A DNA stretch of 64,000 bases from VRUE01 sp963697805 (GCA_963697805.1 CAVOPB010000002.1:186001-250000), one strand, 5' to 3'; numbered from the stretch's first letter, positions 8,005 through 16,103 are shown. A program made the numbers and translations. Notes: generated from the letters alone by a model not told the origin.

Positions 8005-8448
8005 CTAGCCGAGTTTTTTGCGGGCGCGGCGTGCGGCCTGGGTCGCCTGTTTGCGGACCGGCGCAGAGTGGCCGCCGACGCCTTTGCGCGCCTGGCGGAC
8101 CAGTCGTTCCAGCTCCTTGAGGAGGCTGTCGGTCTGGCGACGGCCCTTTTTGACCATGTCGGAGAGCATCTTTTCCGCGTCGCTGCGCTGCATCCGACCG
8201 CGCTTGACGGTGTCGTCGACGACTTCCTGCAGCCGGTCGCGACTGAGGGTCACGCTCTGCTCGAGGCTTTCCCGGAACTGCTCGACGCTCTTGTCGAGGC
8301 CGGTCGTCGCTTTCGCTTTCGATTTGGCCTGGGCTTTTTTCGCTTTCGATTTGGCTTTGGGTTTGGCTTTCGGTTTCGTTTTTTTCTGAGCCGAGGCTTT
8401 GTTAGCTTTTTTCGTTGCTTTGCCGGATTTCGATTTTTTCTCAGCCAT
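8005..8448 (-). CDS. Phasin-like protein with a Lys/Ala histone-like N-terminus
   Basis: A 147-residue protein. Residues 1-48 are a low-complexity KPKAKPKAKSKAK-type tail that resembles nucleoid-binding tails such as those of PhaF, AlgP or H1-like proteins. Residues 50-130 form a long amphipathic helical region with heptad-like spacing (LDKSVEQFRESLEQSV, RLQEVVDDTVKRGRM, LLKELERLVRQARKG), as in phasin-family proteins. The ATG at 8448 has a strong AGGAGG ribosome-binding site eight bases upstream, so the 24-residue extension seen in the open frame is not used. Likely partners are polyhydroxyalkanoate granules or DNA; both are inferences. It is probably co-transcribed with the methyltransferase downstream. 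Confidence 0.7.
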   Translation of the reverse strand: MAEKKSKSGKATKKANKASAQKKTKPKAKPKAKSKAKKAQAKSKAKATTGLDKSVEQFRESLEQSVTLSRDRLQEVVDDTVKRGRMQRSDAEKMLSDMVKKGRRQTDSLLKELERLVRQARKGVGGHSAPVRKQATQAARRARKKLG

Positions 8449-8552
8449 CCTCTGAAGCCTCCTGGTCGGGATCTGCGGGTCGAGTTTGCGTCTACCCGCG
8501 CTTGTCGACGGCAAATGCAAGCTCGTCGAGGAATGACTATCTCACGGGTCGC

Positions 8553-9374
8553 TCAACGAGTTGTCCGAAATGTTGCCGAGACCGGTGCGTGGTCGGAGAG
8601 TCGCAGCGCCAGCCCCTGGCACTCGACCTCGCGTTGCTCACCGGGCCAGCGGGTCGGGGGCTGGTCCGCATCGAGGTCGTGGACCAGCATGTGATCGATC
8701 GCGTCCGGAGCCGTCGTCCCGGCGAGGCCGAAGCGCTCCTCGAGCTCGGCGAAGATCTCCGGGCTCTGCGCCGGTCGCAGGTTGAGGTCGCCACCGAACA
8801 GCAGCGGCGCGCCGGCCGCCCACTCGGTCGCGGCAGCGGCCGCTCGGCGGACGTCCTCGGCAGCGAGATCGGGGATGTCGTTTGTGGCGTGGAGGTTGGC
8901 GATGCAGATCCCCACCGCGGTCCGGGTGAAGGCCATCGCCCGCCGCTCGGGCCGGCCCTCGTGGATCGCCATCCCGCGGCGCTCGACGATTCCGCCGAGC
9001 GCCCCCGACCCCCGCACCAGGGTCAGGTTCGAGCCGCCCTCGCCGGAGGCGATCAGGTCGGGGTTGATCGCGGTGGCGAGGCGGCGCAGCGGCACCAACG
9101 AGTTCCTCGAGGTCAGGACCCGGTGCCCCTCGGCAGCGGCTGCGCGGGAGAGCGGTTCGGCGAACCGCGGCGGGCACTCCTGCAGCAGCGCCACGTCCCA
9201 CTCCCAGCCCGCGAGCATCGCCGCGAACTCGGCACCGAGGTCGCGGTTGACCTGGATGTGGGTCGCGTTGCGCTCCGAGATCCGCAGCAGCCGCGAGCGC
9301 CAGGTGCGCAGCTGCGGGTCGGGGGGGAAATCCCGCCCGTGGAACAGGTTCCAGGCGATTGCGGTGAATCGCAC
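8553..9374 (-). CDS. Endonuclease/exonuclease/phosphatase (EEP) family protein
   Basis: From the GTG at 9374 this is a 273-residue metal-dependent phosphodiesterase-like protein. EEP landmarks are visible: AIAWNLFHG (strand 1 Asn), DVALLQECPP (metal-binding Glu), NLHATND (Asn-x-His), LLFGGDLNLRP (Asp-x-Asn) and LSDHAPVSATF (terminal Asp-His). All catalytic positions are kept, so it is likely active on a phosphodiester: DNA, a nucleotide or a lipid head group. No signal peptide is seen. It is transcribed away from argF. Confidence 0.85.
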   Translation of the reverse strand: MRFTAIAWNLFHGRDFPPDPQLRTWRSRLLRISERNATHIQVNRDLGAEFAAMLAGWEWDVALLQECPPRFAEPLSRAAAAEGHRVLTSRNSLVPLRRLATAINPDLIASGEGGSNLTLVRGSGALGGIVERRGMAIHEGRPERRAMAFTRTAVGICIANLHATNDIPDLAAEDVRRAAAAATEWAAGAPLLFGGDLNLRPAQSPEIFAELEERFGLAGTTAPDAIDHMLVHDLDADQPPTRWPGEQREVECQGLALRLSDHAPVSATFRTTR

Positions 9375-9457
9375 CCGCTTAGTATCCGATGAGTGCGGAG
9401 CGAGCAAGCGTGCATCTCTGAAATTTCGCGCAGCGAGCGAAGCGCGAAAATGGTCTC

Positions 9458-10342
9458 TTGAAGCGAGATTTCCTCACCGGCGAGGAGTTCGGTGCCTTCG
9501 AGCTCGGCAAGCTCCTGGACAGGGCCGCGGAGCTGAAAGCCGGGCGCCGCGACGGCGCCGGCGGGACCGAGCTCAGCGGCCGCAGCATCGCCCTGGTCTT
9601 CGAAAGGCCCTCGACCCGGACCAGGATCTCGTTCGAGGTCGGGGTCGCCGAGCTCGGCGCGACGCCCGTCGTCCTCCGCAGCGACGAGCTTCAGCTCTCA
9701 CGCGGGGAGTCGATCGGCGACACGGCCCGGATCCTCTCGCGCTACGTCGACGCGATCGTGATCCGCTCGGGCTCGCACGAGAACGTCGCCGCGCTCGCCC
9801 GCGAGGCGGACGTCCCGGTCGTCAATGCGCTGACCCCGCTGCACCACCCCTGCCAGGCCCTCGCCGACCTGCTGACCCTCCGGGAGCGCTTCGGGGAGCT
9901 GGCCGGCCTCCGCCTTGCCTACGTCGGAGACGGCAACAACGTCGCCCGCTCGCTGGCGATCGCGGGTGAGCTCGGCGGCGTCGAGGTCGTCGTCGCGGCG
10001 CCGCCCGGCTACCAGCTCGAGGAGGGCCATGGGGTGAAGCTGACCGACGACCCGCGCGCCGCGGCCGCCGGCGCCGACGCGATCTACACCGACGTCTGGG
10101 TCAGCATGGGCGACGAGGAGGAGGCGGCCCGCCGCCGCGCCGACCTCGCCCCGTTCCGAGTCGACGACGATCTCCTCGGCGCCGCCAAGGAGACCGCGAT
10201 CGTCCTCCACTGCCTGCCCGCCCACCCCGGTGAGGAGATCACCGCCGACGTCCTCTACGGCGATCGCGCCGCGGTCTGGGACCAGGCGGAGAACCGCCTT
10301 CACGCGCAGAAGGCGCTGCTCGAGGCGCTGATCGCCGGCTAG
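9458..10342 (+). CDS. argF: Ornithine carbamoyltransferase
   Basis: A 294-residue enzyme that makes citrulline from ornithine and carbamoyl phosphate in arginine synthesis. The carbamoyl-phosphate loop is FERPSTRTRISFEVG near residue 50. HHPCQALADLLTL near 125 and the ornithine-specific HCLPAHPGEEI near 250 are present; the last segment separates it from aspartate carbamoyltransferase. It is a little shorter than the usual 305-335 residues. The start is a TTG at 9458 without a clear ribosome-binding site, so the exact N-terminus is uncertain. It is six bases upstream of lgt. Confidence 0.93.
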   Translation: MKRDFLTGEEFGAFELGKLLDRAAELKAGRRDGAGGTELSGRSIALVFERPSTRTRISFEVGVAELGATPVVLRSDELQLSRGESIGDTARILSRYVDAIVIRSGSHENVAALAREADVPVVNALTPLHHPCQALADLLTLRERFGELAGLRLAYVGDGNNVARSLAIAGELGGVEVVVAAPPGYQLEEGHGVKLTDDPRAAAAGADAIYTDVWVSMGDEEEAARRRADLAPFRVDDDLLGAAKETAIVLHCLPAHPGEEITADVLYGDRAAVWDQAENRLHAQKALLEALIAG

Positions 10343-10348
10343 GCGCCG

Positions 10349-11140
10349 ATGTACCCCGAGATCAACATCGGCCCGCTCACGCTGCAGACCTTCGGCCTGA
10401 TGTTCGCGCTCGCCTTCCTCGCCGCGGGGGCGCTGATCGCGAAGCGGCTCGGTGAGATCGGCAAGCCACCCGACTGGGCCTACGAGATGGGGTTCTCGGC
10501 ACTGGCCGGCGGGATTGTCGGCTCCCGCGTCTACTTCATCGTCCAGAACTACGACAGCGTCAAGGACGACCTGCTCGGCAACCTCTTCTCCGGCTCGGGC
10601 CTGGTCTGGTACGGCGGCCTGATCGGCGGCGCCCTCGGCGTTCTCCTCTGGGCCCACTACCGGGGCTTCCTCGGTCTCGCCCTGCTCGACCTCTGTGCGC
10701 CGGCGCTGGCGCTCGGCTATGCAATCGGCCGCTGCGGCTGTCAGCTCTCCGGCGACGGCGACTACGGCAAGGCCTGGAACGGACCGTGGGCGATGTCATA
10801 CCCAAACGGGACCGTGCCGACCGAGGAGACCGTCCACCCGACCCCGATCTACGAGACCCTGGCGATGGGCCTCGGCGCCTGGCTCCTATGGCAGCTGCGG
10901 GACCGCTTCCGGACCGGCGTCCTGTTCGCGATCTACCTCTTCTACGCGGGCGCCGAGCGTCTTCTGGTCGAGTTCCTGCGCCGCAACGACACTGTGGCGC
11001 TTGGCCTGACCGGGCCGCAGCTCGAGAGTCTTGCCATCATGTTCGTCGGAGTGATCTGGATTTTCGCGGTGAGGCGCCGTTATGGCACCCTTTCCCGCGT
11101 TGACGCGACGGCCACTTCGCAGCCGCGGCCGGCCGCTTGA
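10349..11140 (+). CDS. lgt: Prolipoprotein diacylglyceryl transferase
   Basis: A 263-residue polytopic membrane enzyme that transfers diacylglycerol from phosphatidylglycerol to the lipobox Cys of prolipoproteins. The Lgt signature region reads GRCGCQLSGDGDYG near residue 130, in place of the commoner GRxGNFxNxExxG; the catalytic-region Arg, Gly and acidic positions are kept. HPTPIYE near 165 is the second conserved block and FAGAERLLVEF-like helices follow. Its substrate in this window is the ABC-transporter lipoprotein at 54877, which carries a LAAC lipobox. Confidence 0.92.
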   Translation: MYPEINIGPLTLQTFGLMFALAFLAAGALIAKRLGEIGKPPDWAYEMGFSALAGGIVGSRVYFIVQNYDSVKDDLLGNLFSGSGLVWYGGLIGGALGVLLWAHYRGFLGLALLDLCAPALALGYAIGRCGCQLSGDGDYGKAWNGPWAMSYPNGTVPTEETVHPTPIYETLAMGLGAWLLWQLRDRFRTGVLFAIYLFYAGAERLLVEFLRRNDTVALGLTGPQLESLAIMFVGVIWIFAVRRRYGTLSRVDATATSQPRPAA

Positions 11141-11194
11141 ATGCAGTGCCTTTGAACTTGATCGAGAAGAACCAAACCGAGGAGGAGCACAGGC

Positions 11195-12022
11195 GTGGGA
11201 CCAACGGAGACAGGCAGGGAGGAGTCGCCCGTGGCGACCGTTGAGGCCGTGGTCGAGGCCGCTGCCGAGAAAATCGCCGCGGCGGGCTGCGAGGAGCCGC
11301 GCGCCGACGCCGAGGCCCTGGTCGCCTATGCCCTCTCAGGGGACGGCGCCGGCGAGGTGACACCTGAGGTCGCGCGCGCGATCGAGGTCAGCGTCGCCCG
11401 CCGCGCCGAACACGAGCCGCTCGCCTACATCCTTGGCCACGAGGGCTTCCGCGGGATCGAGATCGCGGTCGACCCGCGGGTCCTGATCCCACGCCGGGAG
11501 ACCGGCCTCCTGGTCGAGGCGGCGAAGGAGCTTCCCGAGGGCGCGCGCGTCCACGAGATCGGCACCGGCTCCGCGGCGGTCGCGCTGGCGCTGCTCAACG
11601 AGCGGCCCGACCTCCGGGTGAGCGCGTCCGACCTCTCGCCGGAGGCGGCCGAGGTCGCGCGTGAGAACGCCGCGCGGCTCGGGCTCGATCTCGAGGTCAC
11701 GGTCGAGGAGGGCCTGCCCGACGCCCTCGTCGACGAGGACGTCGACATGGTTCTCGCCAACCTCCCCTACGTCACCGACTCGACGATCTTCGAGCGCTCG
11801 CCCGAGATCCGGCGCGAGCCGCGGATCGCCGTCACCGGCGATTGCGGCGAGGACGGCCTCGGTGTGATTCGGGGCGTCCTGGCCGAGATCCCCTCGGGCT
11901 GGCAGGTCGCATTCGAGCACGACACCCACCACGGGCCGGCGCTGCGCGAGATGCTGGGCGAAGCGACCACCATGACCGACTACATGGGCGGCGAGCGGGT
12001 GACTGTCGGCGTAGTACGTTGA
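11195..12022 (+). CDS. prmC: Peptide chain release factor N5-glutamine methyltransferase
   Basis: A 275-residue SAM-dependent methyltransferase that modifies the GGQ glutamine of release factors. DPRVLIPRRETGLLVEAA precedes the SAM site VHEIGTGSAAVALAL. The catalytic tetrapeptide reads NLPY (VLANLPYVTDS), a variant of NPPY. The GTG at 11195 follows a GGAGGAG ribosome-binding site. The gene ends in TTGA, which overlaps the TTG start of lysS by four bases. It lacks the release-factor gene prfA as a neighbour. Confidence 0.9.
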   Translation: MGPTETGREESPVATVEAVVEAAAEKIAAAGCEEPRADAEALVAYALSGDGAGEVTPEVARAIEVSVARRAEHEPLAYILGHEGFRGIEIAVDPRVLIPRRETGLLVEAAKELPEGARVHEIGTGSAAVALALLNERPDLRVSASDLSPEAAEVARENAARLGLDLEVTVEEGLPDALVDEDVDMVLANLPYVTDSTIFERSPEIRREPRIAVTGDCGEDGLGVIRGVLAEIPSGWQVAFEHDTHHGPALREMLGEATTMTDYMGGERVTVGVVR

Positions 12023-13521
12023 CCCCGGAGGAGGCGGAGCCGACCCCAGCCTCGACCGAGGCCGAGCGGGAGGCAAAGGCCGAGCGGCTCCGCGGCGAAG
12101 GGGTAGACCCGTTTCCGCGCACCTTCGGAGACCGCGATCGGATCGCCGCGATCCTCGAGGCCCATGACCCCGAGGCGCTGGGGGAGGGTGAGCACAGCGA
12201 GTTCTCCTATCGGATCGCCGGCAGGGTCACCGGCCAGCGCGGCCACGGCAAGACGACCTTCTTCGACGTCCGCGACCTCTCGGGAACGATCCAGGCCTAC
12301 GCGCGGGTCGACGCGCTCGGCCAGGAGGCCTACGACCGGATCGAGGACCTCGACATCGGCGACATCGTCGGCGTCGAGGGCGACCTCTACGTGACGAAAC
12401 GGGGCCAGCTCGCGATCGAGGTCCGCGAGTGCGTCCTCCTCGCGAAGGCGCTGCGCGACCCGCCGGACCTCTTCCACGGCATCTCCGATCCCGACGTCCG
12501 CTACCGCCAGCGCGAGCTCGACCTGATGGCGAACGAGCGCTCGCGCGAGGTGTTCCTGACCCGGGCCAAGGTCCTGGCGGCGATCCGCGAGCACATGAAC
12601 GAGCGCGGCTTCGTCGAGCTCGAAACGCCGATCCTGCAGCGGCTGACCGGCGGCGCCGCGGCGCGCCCGTTCAAAACCCACCACCACGCGCTCGACCGCC
12701 ACCTCTACCTGCGGATCGCGACCGAGCTGTATCTGAAGCGCGCGATCGTCGGCGGCTTCGAGGACGTCTACGAGCTCGGCAAGTTCTTCCGCAACGAGGG
12801 GATGTCGCCGCAGCACAACCCCGAGTTCACGATGCTCGAGTGGTTCGTCAGCGGCGTCGACTACCGGGGCGTGATGAAGGTCGGCGAAGAGCTCGTCGCC
12901 GACGTCGTCGAGCGGGTCCACGGGACGACGAGGGTCGATCGCGACGGCGAGACGATCGACTTCGCGACGCCCTGGAAGCGGGTCAAGCTGCGCGATGCCC
13001 TGCTCGAGGAGACCGGCGTCGACATCACCGAGGCGAGCCGCGACGAGCTTGCCGAGCTGGCTGGCGACGACGCCGCCCCCGACGACGACTGGGCGGGCCT
13101 GGTCGACACCCTGCAGGGCAAGCTGGTCGAGCCGAAGCTCGTCCAGCCGACCTGGATCGAAGACCTGCCGCTCGACATCTGGCCGCTCGTGAAGCCGGTC
13201 GCCAAGCACCCGACCCTGCTCGGCGAGGCGTTCGACGGGATAGTCGCCGGGATGGAGATCCTCGGCGGCGGCACCGACATCAACGACCCAATCGAGCAGC
13301 GGCGCCGGTTCGTCGAACAGCGCGAACGGCAGGAGTCCGGGGCGGAGGAGACTCCACACGAGCACGACGAGGAGTTCGTGCGCGCGCTCGAATACGGGAT
13401 GCTGACCGCCAGCGGCTGCGGCCTCGGCGTCGACCGCCTGATGATGATCCTGACCGACTCGAAGACCCTGCGCGACGTGATCCTCTTCCCGTCGATGCGC
13501 GAGCGCCCCTCGGAGGGCTAG
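12019..13521 (+). CDS. lysS: Lysyl-tRNA synthetase, class II
   Basis: A 500-residue class-II synthetase. An OB-fold anticodon-binding domain lies at about residues 50-155 (YRIAGRVTGQRGHGKTTFF). The catalytic core follows with motif 2 FFRNEGMSPQHNPEFTMLEW and motif 3 GLGVDRLMMILTDSKTLRD near the C-terminus. The start is inferred as the TTG at 12019 that overlaps the prmC stop; the longer open frame upstream is a prmC shadow. The gene ends directly against the convergent CDF gene with no spacer. Confidence 0.93.
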   Translation: MTPEEAEPTPASTEAEREAKAERLRGEGVDPFPRTFGDRDRIAAILEAHDPEALGEGEHSEFSYRIAGRVTGQRGHGKTTFFDVRDLSGTIQAYARVDALGQEAYDRIEDLDIGDIVGVEGDLYVTKRGQLAIEVRECVLLAKALRDPPDLFHGISDPDVRYRQRELDLMANERSREVFLTRAKVLAAIREHMNERGFVELETPILQRLTGGAAARPFKTHHHALDRHLYLRIATELYLKRAIVGGFEDVYELGKFFRNEGMSPQHNPEFTMLEWFVSGVDYRGVMKVGEELVADVVERVHGTTRVDRDGETIDFATPWKRVKLRDALLEETGVDITEASRDELAELAGDDAAPDDDWAGLVDTLQGKLVEPKLVQPTWIEDLPLDIWPLVKPVAKHPTLLGEAFDGIVAGMEILGGGTDINDPIEQRRRFVEQRERQESGAEETPHEHDEEFVRALEYGMLTASGCGLGVDRLMMILTDSKTLRDVILFPSMRERPSEG

Positions 13522-14421
13522 CTACTCGATCTGCAGCAGGCGCTCCGGTTCGTGCTCGACCTGGAGCGTGGTGTGCTGGATCCCGAACTCGTTCTCGAGC
13601 AGGCCGGCGAGCTCGAGGCGGGCGCGGTGGCAGTCGGTGTCGCGCTTGACGATCACGTGCGCGGCGAGCGCCGGGAACTCTGAGGTGACCTCCCAGACGT
13701 GGAGGTCGTGGACCTCGACAACCCCCTTCTGCTCGCACATCCGGCGGCCGATCTCGTCGGGGTCGACGCCCTTCGGCGCCGCCTCGAGGAAGACCCGGCC
13801 CGAATCGCGAAGCAGGCCGAGGGCGGAGCGCAGCATCAGCGCCGCGACCAGGACAGAGGCGATCGGGTCGGCGCGCTCGAATCCGGTGGTGAGGATCAGG
13901 ATCGCCGCGATCGCGGTGCCGATGAAGGCGAAGAGGTCGGTGAGGATGTGCTGGTAGCTGCCCTCGACGTTGAGGCTCTCGCGGTTGGCACCGGCGAGCA
14001 CCGCCGTCGCGATCAGGTTGATCGCGATCCCGGCGAGGGCGACGAAGAGGACGAGGCCGGCCTCGACCGAGGGCGGGTCGATCAGCCGCCGCACCGCCTC
14101 GATCCCGATCACCGCGGCGAGCACGAGCAGCGTCACCCCGTTGACCTGGGCCGAGAGGATCTCGACCCGTTTGAGGCCGAACGTCATCGCCCCCCCGGGT
14201 GGGCGGCGGCTGAGGCGCAGGGCGAGGATGGAGAGGCCGATCGCGGCGGCGTCGGTGAGCATGTGGGCCGCGTCGGAGAGGAGGGCGAGCGAGTTGGCGG
14301 CGATCCCGGCGGTCACCTCGCCCGCCATCAGGCCGACGATCAACGCCAGCGCGATCCAGAGTCTGCCGCGATCGGCGTCGGCACTGACGTCGTGGGTGTG
14401 GCCGTGGTGCGAGTGGGCCAA
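13522..14421 (-). CDS. Cation diffusion facilitator (Zn/Co/Cd exporter)
   Basis: A 299-residue CDF transporter of the CzcD/ZitB type. The N-terminus MAHSHHGHTHD is a His-rich metal-binding tail. Six membrane helices follow. The two transport-site motifs are LLSDAAHMLTDAAA in helix 2 and HILTDLFAF in helix 5, which give the HxxxD pairs typical of Zn2+ exporters. The cytosolic C-terminal domain starts near residue 205 and has the usual VEVHDLHVWEVTSEF strand. Its stop is adjacent to the lysS stop. No metal-responsive regulator is seen beside it. Confidence 0.92.
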   Translation of the reverse strand: MAHSHHGHTHDVSADADRGRLWIALALIVGLMAGEVTAGIAANSLALLSDAAHMLTDAAAIGLSILALRLSRRPPGGAMTFGLKRVEILSAQVNGVTLLVLAAVIGIEAVRRLIDPPSVEAGLVLFVALAGIAINLIATAVLAGANRESLNVEGSYQHILTDLFAFIGTAIAAILILTTGFERADPIASVLVAALMLRSALGLLRDSGRVFLEAAPKGVDPDEIGRRMCEQKGVVEVHDLHVWEVTSEFPALAAHVIVKRDTDCHRARLELAGLLENEFGIQHTTLQVEHEPERLLQIE

Positions 14422-14430
14422 AGCGCGCTC

Positions 14431-15192
14431 CTATGAGGCCGAGTGGAGGAGGCCGCCGTCGATCGGGATCGTGGTGCCGGTGATGTATCCGGCACGCTCG
14501 GAACAGAGGAAGGCGACCAGGTCGCCGTACTCCTCGGGGGTGCCGAGCCGAGCCGCCGGTACCTGGCTGCGGGCCGCTTCTTCGGCAGGCTCGAGCGAGC
14601 CGTCCCCGTCGGCGAGCCTCTCGGTCGCGAAGCGCCCGGTGAGGACGGTGTTTACGGTGATCCCGTCCCCGGCGACCTCAAGCGAGAGGGTCTTGAGGAA
14701 ACCGATCGCCGCCAGCCGGTGGGAGTTGGAGAGGTTGAGGCCGGGGATCGGCTCGCGGGTCGAGGTCGAGCCGACGTTGACGATCCGCCCCCAGCCGCGC
14801 TCGCGCATCCCCGGCACCACGGCCTTGGCGAGGGCCACCGGCGCCAGCACGAGGGAGCGGTAGGCCTGTTCCCAGTCCGCGATCTCGTGATCAAGGGCGC
14901 CGCCGAATGGGGGCCCGCCGGTGTTGGCGACGAGGATCTCGACCGGGCCGAGGACGGCGCCCACCTCGTCCGCGAGCGCGGCGAGGCGGTCGATGTCCGA
15001 CGCGTCGGCGACGAAGGCGGTGACATCCCCCTCGATCTCCGATGCCGCCTCCTCGATCTTCTCCTGCGAGCGGCTGGCGATCGCGACCCTCGCTCCTTCG
15101 CGCGCCAGAGCCGCCGCGATGCCGCGGCCGATCCCGCGACTGGCCCCCATCACCAGCGCCACCCGCCCGTCGATGCCGAGGTCCATGCTCAT
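14431..15192 (-). CDS. Short-chain dehydrogenase/reductase-like protein lacking the YxxxK motif
   Basis: A 253-residue Rossmann protein with the SDR nucleotide-binding motif GASRGIGRGIA at residues 17-27 and VANTGG for the NAG motif. The catalytic region after the conserved Ser (NVGSTST) reads NLSNSHRLAAIGFLK, so the usual Tyr and Lys are Leu and His. The C-terminal PIDGGLLHS is typical of FabG-like SDRs. A subfamily of bacterial SDRs with this SNS-x-R region is known, but its activity is unclear. ATGs at 15192 and 15186 are both possible starts. Confidence 0.8.
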   Translation of the reverse strand: MSMDLGIDGRVALVMGASRGIGRGIAAALAREGARVAIASRSQEKIEEAASEIEGDVTAFVADASDIDRLAALADEVGAVLGPVEILVANTGGPPFGGALDHEIADWEQAYRSLVLAPVALAKAVVPGMRERGWGRIVNVGSTSTREPIPGLNLSNSHRLAAIGFLKTLSLEVAGDGITVNTVLTGRFATERLADGDGSLEPAEEAARSQVPAARLGTPEEYGDLVAFLCSERAGYITGTTIPIDGGLLHSAS

Positions 15193-15234
15193 CGATCCGA
15201 TTCTCTCACCGCGGCGTTAGAGTTCACGCCCCCT

Positions 15235-15330
15235 GCGCCCGTAGCTCAGTGGTCAACGGTCCCTTCACGGGGACCAAAGAGCGTCGGTCTTTCAAGCCGA
15301 AGGTCGCGAGTTCGATTCTCGTCGGGCGCA
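15235..15330 (+). tRNA. tRNA-Glu(TTC) with a 31-nt D-loop containing a hairpin insertion
   Basis: The acceptor arms GCGCCCG (15235-15241) and CGGGCGC (15323-15329) pair perfectly, with discriminator A at 15330. The anticodon arm is 15284-15300 with loop CTTTCAA and anticodon TTC at 15291-15293. The T-arm is 15306-15322 with loop TTCGATT. The D-stem GCTC/GAGC is 15244-15247/15279-15282, but the D-loop is 31 nt instead of about 8. The extra bases contain a 6-bp hairpin GGTCCC/GGGACC (15258-15263/15270-15275). No CCA is encoded. It could be functional with an enlarged D-arm, processed, or a disrupted gene. Confidence 0.72.
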
Positions 15331-15448
15331 TTCCTTGGGGTTCCGCGGGGTGCCGAGCTTTGCGCTTTGTGGAGCGGAATCCTCGGCCACTGGCGTGAAC
15401 CGCGTTCCGGCGTGCGCGAGCCAGTTCCGCGCGGTTCCGGCGGATTGG

Positions 15449-15468
15449 TGTCTCATTCCTGTCTCATT
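15449..15468 (+). repeat. Tandem direct repeat TGTCTCATT, 11-bp period
   Basis: TGTCTCATT occurs at 15449-15457 and again at 15460-15468, 120 bp downstream of the tRNA. Paired short direct repeats with a one-helical-turn period next to a tRNA resemble arm-type integrase-binding sites, but no integrase gene is visible here. Confidence 0.4.
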
Positions 15469-15488
15469 TCGCCCACTGGTCGACCCGC

Positions 15489-15722
15489 CTATTCGTGTTT
15501 CTCGGCAAGCTTCGCCAGCTCGCCGATCGAGACTCCGAGGGCGGCGGCGATCTTGCGAGCCGTGTCCCAAGTTGGGTTTGCCTGACCACGCTCGATGAGC
15601 GAGAGCGTGGCCGGCGTGATGGCAGCACCCGCGGCAAGATCCTCCTGGGTGAGTCCGCGCTTCCGACGGAGTTCCCGAATCGCGTCGCCGAGTGCCGACT
15701 GAGGTCGCTGTGAACGCCGCAT
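15489..15722 (-). CDS. Small XRE-family DNA-binding protein
   Basis: From the ATG at 15722 this is a 77-residue protein that consists almost only of a Cro/C1-type helix-turn-helix: AIRELRRKRGLTQEDLAAGAAITPATLSLIERG, then the usual third-helix region NPTWDTARKIAAALGVSIGELA. It probably represses its own promoter or that of nearby genes. A TTG at 15761 would add 13 residues. The AT-rich stretch at 15760-15785, immediately upstream, is a likely promoter region. Such small regulators are common on integrated elements, and this one lies close to the tRNA. Confidence 0.85.
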   Translation of the reverse strand: MRRSQRPQSALGDAIRELRRKRGLTQEDLAAGAAITPATLSLIERGQANPTWDTARKIAAALGVSIGELAKLAEKHE

Positions 15723-15762
15723 CACTGAGACGTTTCCAGAACCCGGGGACGGCGTGGGCAAT

Positions 15763-15984
15763 TTAAAACATGTATTTAGTTAGTGCTACGCTGCCGCGGC
15801 CAACATAAGCGGCCCCCGGTGGCGCTGACACGCCAGCCGGGGGCCTGACCACAAGGAGACCTAGCTCCTCATGGCTACTCAGCTCGCTCGCCTCGTGGTG
15901 CGTCTCGACCGCGATCTTCGCCAGGCTTTCGATCCGGTTTGGGTCGAGGGGTATCGGGCTCTCGGGGATCTCCATGTCGCTCAT
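15763..15984 (-). CDS. Possible small protein of unknown function
   Basis: A 73-codon open frame starting MSDMEIPESPIPLDP. Its ATG (15984) has a strong ribosome-binding site: AAGGAG five bases upstream. The first 40 residues are acidic and helix-compatible with an HH pair; the rest is Gly/Pro/Ala-rich and spans the hairpin at 15811-15845. That part may not be real coding sequence. A + strand frame at 15871-16110 overlaps it, also has an AAGGAG (12 bases upstream), and cannot be excluded. No family was recognised. Confidence 0.4.
   Translation of the reverse strand: MSDMEIPESPIPLDPNRIESLAKIAVETHHEASELSSHEELGLLVVRPPAGVSAPPGAAYVGRGSVALTKYMF
15811..15845. repeat. Strong GC-rich inverted repeat
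   Basis: GGCCCCCGG (15811-15819) pairs with CCGGGGGCC (15837-15845), and an inner GGCG/CGCC continues the stem after a one- versus two-base bulge, leaving the loop CTGACA. No T-run follows on either strand. It could be an mRNA hairpin or protein-binding site between the small divergent and overlapping frames. Confidence 0.5.
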
Positions 15985-16082
15985 GTTTTCTCCTTGGTTG
16001 CTGTTAGGTCTACAAACTCCTGCGGACCGAAGACGTCCGTCCCGCAGAGAGAGAAGATCGGCGTTGGTGAGACGGCCTGGAT

Positions 16083-16103
16083 GAGTTGGGGTTCCCCCAA
16101 CTC
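16083..16103. repeat. Perfect 9-bp inverted repeat with 3-base loop
   Basis: GAGTTGGGG (16083-16091) and CCCCAACTC (16095-16103) form a perfect stem around TTC. It lies about 100 bp upstream of the 16201 gene and about 100 bp upstream of the small minus-strand frame, so it may serve either as an operator or as a transcript hairpin. Confidence 0.45.

Noticed and set aside
15495..15713. Plus-strand 72-codon frame opposite the XRE gene
   Set aside because: The XRE helix-turn-helix on the minus strand is unambiguous, and the plus frame has no ribosome-binding site.
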